Source: Lanius collurio (Eukaryota; Chordata; Aves; Passeriformes; Laniidae). From it: a stretch of 64,000 nucleotides of DNA. The stretch covers positions 58,825,923 through 58,889,922 of the forward strand of contig JACBWW010000003.1 of NCBI GenBank assembly GCA_020086605.1. Direction: 5' to 3'. The notes under the pieces were generated by a model that saw only the letters and a list, made by a program, of their open reading frames with translations, was not told the origin of the DNA and searched no databases. Each line of letters begins with the position of its first letter. The stretch's first letter is position 1. Made by a program: the position numbers and the translations under genes. Shown piece after piece: positions 13,901 through 25,900 of the stretch.

Positions 13901-16900
13901 CTTTTTCAGGGTTTCACAGCCTTCATTCATTGTTAGCAACACATAGTGGTTGCACATAGGGGTAACAACTGAATATTAGCAGCTTTTGTGTTTGCCATAT
14001 AAATATTTACTAATACAGTGGTCAGTACTGATTGAACAGATGATGAGCTATGGTCCTGCTATAAGAGAATAAAATATTTTATTCTGAATTCTGGTTCAAT
14101 GCATATTTGAAATACCATTCTTGCCTACTTCAAGAGTGTGACTCATGAAGGTTTTAATACCAAGGGTGGATTCAGTAAAGAAAAGGTGAATATAGTCAGT
14201 AATATAATCAATGCATTTTGTCTTATTTCAGCAGAACAGGCCCCCAGTCCTCTCCTACAGGAGGAGTGAAAGAAGAAAATCCTTCTGTGCTGGCTGAGAA
14301 TTGTTTCAGGGAACTACTGGGACGAGCAACCTATGGAAATATGAATAATGCTGTCAGACCAGTTTTTGCGTAAGTTGAAAATTCATGGAGGATCTTAAGA
14401 AGTTTTCTTTATTTCATCCTCAATTCTGTTGCATTAAATTTCCTCCTAGTTTTCAACTCAAAGGTTTCCATTCACATTTCTTTAAAAAAATTCTCCTCTT
14501 TTAATCTCTCCTCTTTGCTGCCTGTCTGTGAACTTGAAGGGAGTTATGGAGGAATGCATGTCCTGCTTTACTGATTTTTAGAAGTGAAATACAATAATTT
14601 ACACGAGTTGTTGCTTCAGATGGCTGTTTTTTTTTCAATGTGGAACTTTATCCAAGCTATTATGTCCCAGAGGTGAGTGCTACAATCAGTGGCAAAACAA
14701 GTACAAGTAGCATAAAGGAGTACTCTGCCCCATAAATTACAATTTATATATTCCTGCTATTGTCTTCCAGGACCTGTTTTGATACTCTGAGGAATATCTT
14801 TAACAGCTCGTTTAGTAGTGAGTGGCAGATATGCACACAGTATGCACATTATGCACAAACAGACACAGTACAAATTATACCTGATATATTTACACTCAGT
14901 GATACCACTTTCAGACGCTGGCTTTTCCTGGTGCTGAGGAGACCTGCTTGCTTCTTCTTGTAGATTTTTCAAGGTACATCTCAGGTACAGGAATATGTTC
15001 TCTTAGATGGCCTAGTTCTTCCCAGCAAGATTAAGTATTTCATTTATACACTGAATGACCTTGAAGCTACCAAAAGCCATTTTCAAATTACTAGTGGTAA
15101 GAACACAAATTGCAAATGAAGATAGGATTGGTGTTGAAGGCAGAAAGCTTTTGTAACCTCTTGGCCATCCTGAAAAAGTGCTGACTACAAAGAACTGTAC
15201 CCTTCTCTTACTTTCTGTATGTACCTGTTATACCAACCTGATAGGAGTTTCTGTTGCAAAGTTGAGTTTTTTATTAAAAAGCACTCATTCTTTCCTAGTT
15301 GTAAAATTTATATTCCTCCAAAGTAACTGTGATCACAGGGAACACCTAGGTACTGAACAGTCTGTATGGACTACTTGGCATCATACTGCAGCTGCTTTCT
15401 TACCACTTTTCAATTCTTTTTCTGGGTTTATCTCAAAACTTTATCATCATTTGCAGTGACTTCAGTCTTTTGAATCATTTTAGTATCAGGGAAGTTTCGT
15501 ACAAATGATTGTTGATTCCCTAGACTAGAGGTAGTGCTTGATTTGGGATTTGAGAAGGTGCCATAGCTGCTTTTCCTGTGGCTAATCTAAAACCTGTGTC
15601 TCTAAAATATTATTTCCAGCCTATTTTCATTTCTTATGTGCTATGACCGTAAGGAACAAGTTGACTGTGCACCTCAGTGTGCCACATACTGCATTTATGC
15701 ACCGAAATGAGTAGATAATGACCAGTTACTCAGAATATATTATCTCTTCTATGAATAGTGAGTCTTTATAGTCACCATTTTTGTGTTCTACTTTGAGGAC
15801 AAATTGCCAAATGTGTCTTTCTAAAAATGACTACTGTAAAGGTTTAGTATTTTTGAAGAAGAAGAGATGCAGAAAATGCAATTTCAAGCAGTTTTTTCTA
15901 AACAAAAAGAGAGTGCTCTACCTTATCAGCTTCACTTTGTGAATGACAGAACTGTTAGAATGAAAGTTTGAGATAGTCTGTTGCATTGTATAGGATTGAA
16001 AAACTGACTTAGCTTATGATTAGAAAACAGTTTCTTCTAACAATTTTCAGCTATTTCACACCTTTTAAGGAAATTCTAGAAATACAGATAAGGCCTCTTA
16101 TTACAATGCTAACATGAAGGTGCAGGTTCAGTTCCCCACCTGAAGGTTTGCTTCATCTGGCACTGCTATATCAGGCAAGATGCTATCATTTCCTTCATTT
16201 CCTTGCAAAACTGGGAGATCACTGCTGCTTGCATCATGAGTCAGGGTGTATTCATTGATTGAGGTATTTAAATATAATGAAGATAGTAGAAATCTAAAGT
16301 CAGTCTCCTGGTATAGGTTTGGATTGACATTAATTCTCCTTGCCTTTGGCAGAAAGTCTCCATGGTTATAAGTGTCTACATACAGTAGCTAGAAACTCCC
16401 AAATAATAATTTGTAATAAAATCTTACAGATCAGTCTCACAACTTGCCTAATGAAAGTAAAAAAATTTTACATTAACATTACCTGAAAAAATTTTGTATG
16501 TTGTGTCAACAATCAGAAGCTATTGAGATGTACTTAGCATGGATTTGCAATGGTGAATAGAACTAGGCAGATTCAGAGAGATCCAGAAATCTAGTGAAAC
16601 TTCACAACTGTGTTTCCATTCTTGTCAGTTATCACATCATGTGTGCAGGGGATCGGAATATTAACATACTGGTGTTTAATATTCTTTCAGCAAAAGTGAT
16701 GCAAAAGCAGAATATTTTATATATTCCCATACATATGTGCCTCAGTTATGCTTTGTAATCCTCAGGATCCCTATGACTATAGGGATTGCGTGCCTGTGTG
16801 ATACTGGGAGAGAATTCAGGGATCATTATTGGCTCTCTCTTCAGAGATTTTCATCACAAGTTCTGCTGTTCTTTTGAAATTGAGAAACCTAATTGTGCAC

Positions 16901-19900
16901 ATTTGCTGCATACATGCATCAGATCTCAATGAAAGGCAGAGTTTGGCATTTTTTAATCCAGGAATAGAGTGTTTTGCAGTCTTAAATATTCTTTATTTAA
17001 AGAAATGTGATTTGAAAAAAAAAAGGGAGGAGTTAAGGTGTGACTTGATTTTAACTGAAGTAAATGCACCATGGCGAAAATACCCTTTACTGACTTTTGC
17101 AAAAGCAAAACTACATTGAACACACTTGTTATGATCAGTAAAAGACATCACCTACAGGAATCTAATCCTGCTGTCCTTAGGAGGAAAATTCCAGTACACA
17201 AAGTATGCTGCCCATTGAGCTGTTACACAAAGCTTTAACCAAGGCTGGCATCTTCCCCCTGCTGTCTTCCCAGCAGTTCATCTACCTGAAGCAGCTAATA
17301 CTTGGCCTTTCTGGAAAAATAAAACTGGATGTCTGGTTTAGAGAGGGATTTTTTTTTTTGCTTTTTTTAACATGATATGGGATGTAGTTGACCGTAATCT
17401 GCCTGAATGGATCTTTGGGGCAGATGAATAGGAACTGTCAAGGATAACAGAGAACACATACTGCCCTGAAAGATTAAAGGATCAGCTCCAATCAGGAGAA
17501 GATAGTGGGAGTATGATTTTCTATTTGATGAGGCAAAAATAAAATAGGTTACCCAAAACGAGGTATCATGGATAGGATGAGGCAGACTGTACTGGTATGA
17601 TACTCATAGAGGAAAAAGACATGAATAAATACATTATGAGCCGCTAAGCCTTGAGGAATTTAAAGAGGTAATTTTGTTTGGTTTTCTATCCCAAGGCAGA
17701 ATTAAATATGCTTGTGCATTTTCAGTGTGCACAAGAAAGGCAGCTATCCCCAACAAGCATTCAAGCTGGATATTTAGTAATGCAAATCTGCTGTTACCTG
17801 GGCAGGCAAATACTTTTAAAGTTCCTGACATTTTTTCCTGCAGGAATTTCTGTTAAACATATGTGATGTGTGAAATGGCAGAATTTTTTTTAATCTCTAC
17901 ATTGTAGTACAAGGTAATTTAAGGCACAGGTAATTTGTGTCATCTGGTTTACTCAACCTTGAAGGAGACCTGGGTGCTCAGATGGGTCCCTGGGCTGGGA
18001 GCAGCCCAGTGAGTGAATTGAAATCTCCAGGTTCTAGGCAGAGTAACTGAAAGCATCCAGCCTGTCCTCCTTTCTCAGCGCTGACTTCTTCTGCCTGTAG
18101 GGCTTTTGAGTTTGTTGTTTCAAGCATCATCATTTTATGTTTCCTAAGTTCTTTGAGGAAGGGGGGAGCAGTACTGATTCAGTAGCTGAGATTCAGATAC
18201 CTGTTTAGGAGCACAACCTAATTTCAGTTTCTGTTACGAAGATTTTTTGTTGATTAGGCTTGTTTGCTGTTCATTGGTGAATTTGTTTATGGATTGGTTT
18301 TGATTTTTTTAAAACCTAAATCATTCCAATTAAAATGTGTCCAAAATTACCTTTTCTTCAATCTTCTAGAATGAAAAACAGTTATTTTTGTCATGCTTTT
18401 CTGGAGACGCAGATCTCTTGTGCAAAAATTTGTGTGCCCTATTCATAGCTTTCCACATTTCTGCTTAAGCAGAATTTTTTGTATTTGCTTGAAACGCTGA
18501 CAATTTTTTTTCATTTGTGGTTCCTATCCCATTTAAAGAGAAACTGATACATTTATTATTTGAATTTTGTTTTGATATTTCTTGCAGAAAGTGCTGAAAT
18601 GCTTCAGAGTGTAAAAGCATATATGCACAAAGAGTAGCTCTTTTTTTTCCCATATATTTTATTTATGAAACCACCATGATAATCACAAAAATATTTCTTA
18701 GAGTTTCCATTCTGGGTGGAGCATTCAGCCCTAATTATTTTGCAGTGTGTAATTCAAAACAATTTATTTATCTTCTGTAGAGTTGAAGTTTGTCAATGTG
18801 TTATAACCATCCACTTCAGCAGATCCCCTTCATGTAAATAAGTGTCTAATATTACAGCAATTTTTATGCATGAACTTTGTGTGGAAGCAGTATATTCTTA
18901 ACTATGTATCTTTGGTGTAACTAGGTTCCTTAAATTTCTGGAATTAGAAGATCAGCAATTTCTGTTGAACCAAATGTTTTGTGATCACATTCTAAACCTA
19001 GAAAACAAGTGCTTTTCTGAAGTTCCAAATGTCTCACCTAGTTCATAAGTCATTGTGTAGAGGTTTTATGTAAGTAAATGATCCTTTTGAGTTAAATTTT
19101 GAGAAAACTCTACCATACCATTTATTATATCTGTGGAATGTCATTATTTCAGGTCTCTTTAATTTTTGCTTACAGGCATTTAGACCATCATAAACTATGG
19201 GATCCTAATGAATTTGCTGTTTCCTGCTTTAAAATCATCATGTATTCTATACAGGTAGGATTTTCTCCTGGTTGTTTTTTTACCTTGCATTCATGCTTCA
19301 GGCAAATGAGAGAGGTTTGAATGTTCATCTCACCATGCTAGTGGTAGACAGTAGATGAAGTCAAGGAATCCAAAAGATCCAATGGAAGGTAGTGGGGTGA
19401 TGCTTCTAAGCTCCAGAACAAGCAGCAGAGTAACCGTGCTGGTGTGACGTTGTGCTTGACAAAGAAAACTCTCAAGTTGGTTATTTCTTTGTGCCAAAAC
19501 AGCTGTGCTGCTTTTCCAACCCAAGAACACAACTTCACATGCAACTGTATTGTGCTGAGGATTTTTAATAATGAGTAACCCGTGTTGTGGCCTTAAGCTG
19601 AAGGAGGGAAGGTAGAGATTGTGTATTGGGAAGAAGTTCTCTGCCAGCAGAGTAGGGAGGCACTGCAACAGGTCTCACAGGGAAGCTGGGGCTGCCTCAT
19701 CCCTGGAAGTGTCCAAGGCCAGGTCAGATGGAGCTTTGTGCAACCTGGTCTAGTGGAAAGTGCCCCTGCCCAGGGCAGGCGGCTTGGAAGGAGATGGCCT
19801 TTAGTGTCTCTCACAACTCAAGCCATTCTGTCACTCTATGATTGTCTGTTGTAAACATCAAGGTATTATTCTTTGATTGCATCAGATGCCCAAAAGGTAA

Positions 19901-22900
19901 GTGTAAAATTCCAAGTTTGTGGAAGAAAGCTGAGTTTTCTCTGCATTTATATCAATGGTGCTGAAGTCGTTGAACTGCAGTTAGCTGAGTGAAGGACCAC
20001 TTGATGCTTCCTCTGTGCTTGTAGATATTCCTGGATATTTTAAGACTGTAAGCTTTTGTACACTGGACTGGCTGAATGAACCTGTATGGCTTCATCTCTC
20101 ATGGCAGTTTTTTGAATCCGTATTTAGTCATTAATTGATTATAATTTTGATAAATTTCTGAATTAAAATGTTGCAGAATGGGAACATGGTCATGACCATA
20201 GCCTAGTGGTGTATGAGTTTATTCTTGTTAAAGTCACAGATGTGGATTTTCTGTCTGTTTTTTTAATAGGCACAATATTCCCATCACGTAATACAAGAAA
20301 TCCTTGGACACCTTGATGTCCGCAAAAGGGATTCACCACGAGTTCGTGCTGGCATCATTCAGGTTCTTCTGGAAGCAGTTGCAATAGCAGCTAAAGGATC
20401 AATAGGTAAGTTATATTAAAATAAAGCCATCAGGTCAAAGGATAAATCTGGAGTGTTTTCACTTTGGTTTCTGACTGATTGGAAACATGTATTTTGAGAA
20501 GGTTTTGTATTTATAGTTTTTTTTCTCCTTTGTGCTCATGAAATGCTTAAAATCTCACTTGGTTTACAATTATTGTAAACATATGTACTTGGTTGTTTGA
20601 CTGTTGTATAATCCTTTGCATTGACAAAATGAGTGAAAAAATTGTGAAAGTCAAGTATTCCTGTTTGAAAGGAAATGATAAAGTTTGAGAGAACTGTGTG
20701 TCACTACAAAATGTCAAGAGCACTGTTGCTTTGCAATACAGCTGTGACCTGAGTGGTAATGTGGGAACAGAATGATCTTTGAGAAATTTTACATTATTAA
20801 CTGTGAAGCAGCTGAAATAAGGTAAAATATGTCATTTAAGCTTAGGATAGTTCCTTGAAATAAGAGTACTTATGAAGAGATGTACACTTATGTGCTCTGT
20901 TCCTGATGTTCTTTGGTGTCCTGCTGAAATATTATTGTTTTCCTTCATTAGCTTGAGCCTGAGCCTGTACTTCCTCTTTATATGATACCCACTTGCATGC
21001 ACAGACTTGTGAAATCTTTGGCCATACGATGAAAAGAGCTCATTATTTGATCCAATGTATAGATCTGGATTTTAGTAGCAAGTTTTGAAATAACTGAAGT
21101 TCAGGGGCAAGTACCTGCAGTTTAATCCATTATTGATTCTGAATTTCAGCAACCACTCCTATTTTGTATCTGAAGCTTGCATGGTGAGTTGACTTTGGGC
21201 TGTTTGCACTCCCCTTTCCTACAGGACAGGGACATTGTAGAAAGAAGGTGAGAAGTTTCATGGATCAAGATAAAGGCAGTTTGATGGGTGCAGCAAAAGC
21301 CACATGCACAAAGAAAAACAGGTTACCTCCATCCTGGCCAGACTCAGTAATGGATCTTAATGGATTATGCATACATACCTGATTGTATTTCCTGATTCCA
21401 AGTTGATTTCTAAAATATCAAGGTGTAGGCACACTTCAAAAGTTTATCCCTAGTCGTGATGCCTCAGACACTGAATTTCACTTGGTTCTTTTCATCCTAC
21501 TCTCATTTCTTGTAAAAGGGATTGAAAACCCCAGTTTTCATTTTCTTAAGACATCTTCCCCTTGACAGGTGCAATCACTGTTATTTGTTGTTTCCAGGCC
21601 CAACAGTTCTGGAGGTTTTTAATACCTTGTTGAAGCACCTGCGCATCAGCGTTGACTTGGAGCTGGGTGACAGGCGCAGTTCAGCAGGAAGTGCCACCTT
21701 GAGCACGAGCTCCAAGGAGAGCGATGAGAGGATTGTCCAGAATGCAATTATTCAAACAATTGGTGAGTAATACAATGACACAGGCTCACTTAAAATTCCT
21801 TCCCTTTTCCCCCTTCCCCAGTGAGATGATATTTCACCAGCTTGAATCATCAACAAATACTACCAAGTGTGGTATCTCTGATTGTGTTTGCCTCTCATTC
21901 TCAGGCTTGCTTCTGATTTCTGAAAGGTTGTTCTTTTAAATGTTAACCGAGCACATAGCCAAGAAGCTTATGAAAATTAAAAATGCTGGTGGACTTAAAA
22001 TTAATTTTAATTTTATTTTGTGGCCCTTGTAATATTAAAATATCTGCCTTTGGTACAGAACTGATATTAGTCCTTTTATGAAAATCACTACAAACAGTCA
22101 TATACAGTAATACATATTTTGGCAGGTACTACTTTAAAATTGATAGAAATGAATGTTAAGCATAGTAGCAACAATGACACCTAATGGCCAGTTGTGCTAC
22201 CATGACATAACTGAAGTACTTCAATGCACAGCACTGAAAATTATTTTCTTAAAATAGCATCTTCCCCTTTCTCAGATTCTCCCTTTAGGGTATCGATGTT
22301 ATATATTGGGGTGCATTTATTTTTCCTTTTCTGAAAGAACAAGGGGGAATGTAACTTAACTGTTGTTAACTAATCTGCACCCTTGCTTTCCTTGAAGCTT
22401 TCTAGAGCAGTAGTAAGTATGTAGTAGATTATTTCTCACCATTGCAGTAGATCCGAGTCTCCTTGGGTTTGTATATCCTACATTTTTAAATTTCTAATTA
22501 AAAATCTAGATTTTAGAATCATGATAAATTAAGAAATAAAAAACATTAGGAAAAGCAAAATGCAGATTTTTGCTCTTTAGGGACTGTATGAAATACTATG
22601 CAGAACCAATTCCCCAGTTAAAACATTAAACCCCCACCAAAAAAAACCCCAGAGACACCACAACCTAATCTTTTAAAGTGAAGCTTCTTTCTATTGACGT
22701 TAACATTATACTATTGCACAGTAATAGAATATCTGGAGTTGGACAGGCCCCATAAGGATCATTAAGTCCATCTCTCTGCTCCTTCCAGGACTGCTTCAAC
22801 TAAACCATGTGCCTGGGAGCATTGTCCAGATGCTTCTTAAACTCTGTGGTTTAAGTGGTGCTGTGACCACTTCCCTGGGGAGCCTGGTCTAGTGGCCAAC

Positions 22901-25900
22901 CATCCTTTCAGTGAAGAACCTTTTCCTAATGTCCCATCTGTACTTCCCCCGATGGCACTCCATTCCATTTCTTTGTGTCCTGTCATTGGTCACCAGAGAG
23001 AGATCAGTACCTGCCCTTCTGCTGCCTCTCTTGAAGGTGTTTGATGTTCTTAGAGGCACCCAAACCATGGACTCGAGGAGGGGCTGCAGTAGTGCAGTGT
23101 AGATGGGACAGTCACCTGCTCAGCCAGCTGGTGATGCTGTGCCTGGTACACCACAGGGCACAGTTGGTACTTTGGCTGCCAGAGCCCACTTGATTCACAC
23201 TCAAGTTGCCATTAACCCAACCCCCCTGATCTCTTTCCATGAGGAATGTTGGGAATAGGAGTGCTATCTCAATTCCCTGGGTGCAGTGCCACAGCTGTGC
23301 CCACTGCAGTGCCTGTGCTGCCATAAGAGCAGGGCCCAGCCTGCAGCTGGCACTGGGATGGCAGCTCTTCCCATTGGAGCTGTGTCAGGGAAGCTGCCTC
23401 AGTTGTGGTGGGTGCAGAGCTGGGAGAGGATGGCATCTTCTGTGAGTGGAAACCATTTCTCTCTGGTGGAGCAACAGTGCCCTTCCTGCCTGCCAGCTGA
23501 TGCTATCACTTCCCAAGGGGTTCTTTTAAGGCAGGGAGGTGTGTGCCTGACATTTCTCCTGGCCCTGCCCAGGTTCCCTCAGCCATTGTGGCTCTTTCTG
23601 CTGCCCTGAGGTTCCCCTGGTCCAGGAACCTTCCCTTTGCCCCATGCTGGAGTGCTTCTCTTCCCATGGTGCTGGCACAGAAGCTGCTCACCTTATCACT
23701 CCCCAAGAGCAGCAACAGTCATAAAATATTTGTATGTGTGGAATTTCTGTCTCTTCACTTGTAATATTTAATGGAGACTTAACAGACAAAAATAACAATA
23801 CTTTGTGCCATGAGAAACACTTCCAATTCCTCACCAGGTACAAATTAATAGACTCCACATATTTAATTTTGAAATGGTGTATTTAGAGGAGGATAAAATT
23901 AGAAGGTGTTAGGATTCGAAGATTAAAATGAGTGTCATGGAAAGACTCTCTAAAATCATTCAGCAGGAATAAACATGAGATTATGCCCTAAAACAAATCA
24001 TAGTTTTATTCTTCATCTGTTTTCACCTTGTTAAAATACTGCTTGTATTTATAAGGCTTTTCTTATAAAGAAAAAAGGTCTATATATCTTTTCTTCTGTG
24101 ATTTCATTTTATTTTTATTTAGGATTTTTTGGAAGCAATCTTCCAGATTACCAGAGATCAGAAATTATGATGTTCATTATGAGCAAAGTACCTGTTTTGG
24201 GGACAACTTCACAAACACTGGATCCGAGTCACCTTGGGTTTGTATATCCTACATTTTTAAATTTCTAATTAAAAATCTAGATTTTAGAATCATGATAAAT
24301 TAAGAAATAAAAAACATTAAGGAAAGTGAAATGCAGATTTTTGCTCTTTAGGGACTGTATGAAATACTATGCAGAACCAAGTTAACATGAATTCAACCTG
24401 CAGGCGTGGTACTGATGGAAAATACTTGATTGGAATGCAGTTTACTTTGCACTAGAACACTCCTCTCTGCATCTGTACAAATTTTTCTGAAATTATGTAC
24501 TATATAGTTGTTAATTCCACAACTTTTTGTGTGTTTTGCAAATGAGAGAAATTTAATTATAAATACATTCAAACAGCTGCATAATTTACAAACTATTTTT
24601 AAGGGTTTTTTTTAATTCTGTACAAATTGACTTCAGGTTATGAAATAACTGCAGAAGTTCCAGTGAGTTTTGGATTTTCCCTATGTCTTTATAAATAGGA
24701 AAAAGCTGTAAGTGGGCAGACTTAATAACCCCACAGTTTAAAAGTCGCCCTACACTGAATACTTTTCCCTGTAACATGAATAACTTTGTTTAAAAGACTG
24801 CATTTCCTCAGTATGGGGAAGTCACTGAAAAGGCTGCAGCTGTTCTTCCCAGATGCTCATGGACACTGCACCACAGAAGTGATCCACTACTAGATTAAGT
24901 AGGAAATCATTGTCCTTATCCAGCTTCTTGGTAGCTTTTCATACAGTATCTTTGCAGTATGGGATGCTATTCCATGGAAGATAGCCATGCCATGCCAGGC
25001 AGCTGTCACTCATTCTGGAGGTATTTGAAGAAAGAATCAATATGAAATTCTCTACTTGGATTAACAGTTGAGGGTGGTAGTTGTTTGGTTTTTACCTGTA
25101 CAGTTTTCCATTTATGAGATTCTGCATAAACATGTGCCTGAGCAGTGTTAGTATGATTTTCATATGTCACTCTAAACAAAGAGGGCTTTCTGAATGCTGA
25201 TAAAGTCTAGCATTACTTGAAATTTTGGTTTCTGCTACCCATTTGAATGTTACAACAGCCAGGATTATAGCCCATTAAGACAGAAGTTTGAAGAGTGTTA
25301 ATCTTCTTTTACACTATTTAATGGACAAAATGACTTGTACCTTTTTTACTTTCCTGAAGGAATCTCTATGAATGGAGTAATTTATTCCAAGTCCTCCACT
25401 TTTATCTCCTAAGGTCTTGCTAGAAGAGTGACTATATACCGTTAGCTATTTGGCTGCTTTTAGTACCTGCAGAAGGGAAATGAAAACAGATGAAGAACAG
25501 ATCAAGTAGTGTTTCATGTACCTTCCTGTGATATAAAAAAGGAGTCTCAGTTTTTCCTACTGATTTTGCAGATAACTTTTTTTCTCAAAGTTTTGGGGTC
25601 TGCCTTAAGGAAGTGTCCTCGTTTCTTAGAAGACTCAATTGCATTTTAATCCAGAAGAAATTTTTAGTGCAGATGCTTTTGGAAATAGTCAAGCTTGTAG
25701 TGGGTTAACATTTTAGAGGTTTCTGAGTAAAACATGAAAATTTAGATCTGCTTCACATACACAATTTACTGTTTTCTTCAATATCATGTGCTCACTTTTA
25801 ATCCTTCCTGTAAACATGTCTTTCAAAAACATTGAGTTACTGCAGCTCAGAGATATTTTCCCTGTAATCATTCCTTGTGATAGAGATATTTTATCTGTGA

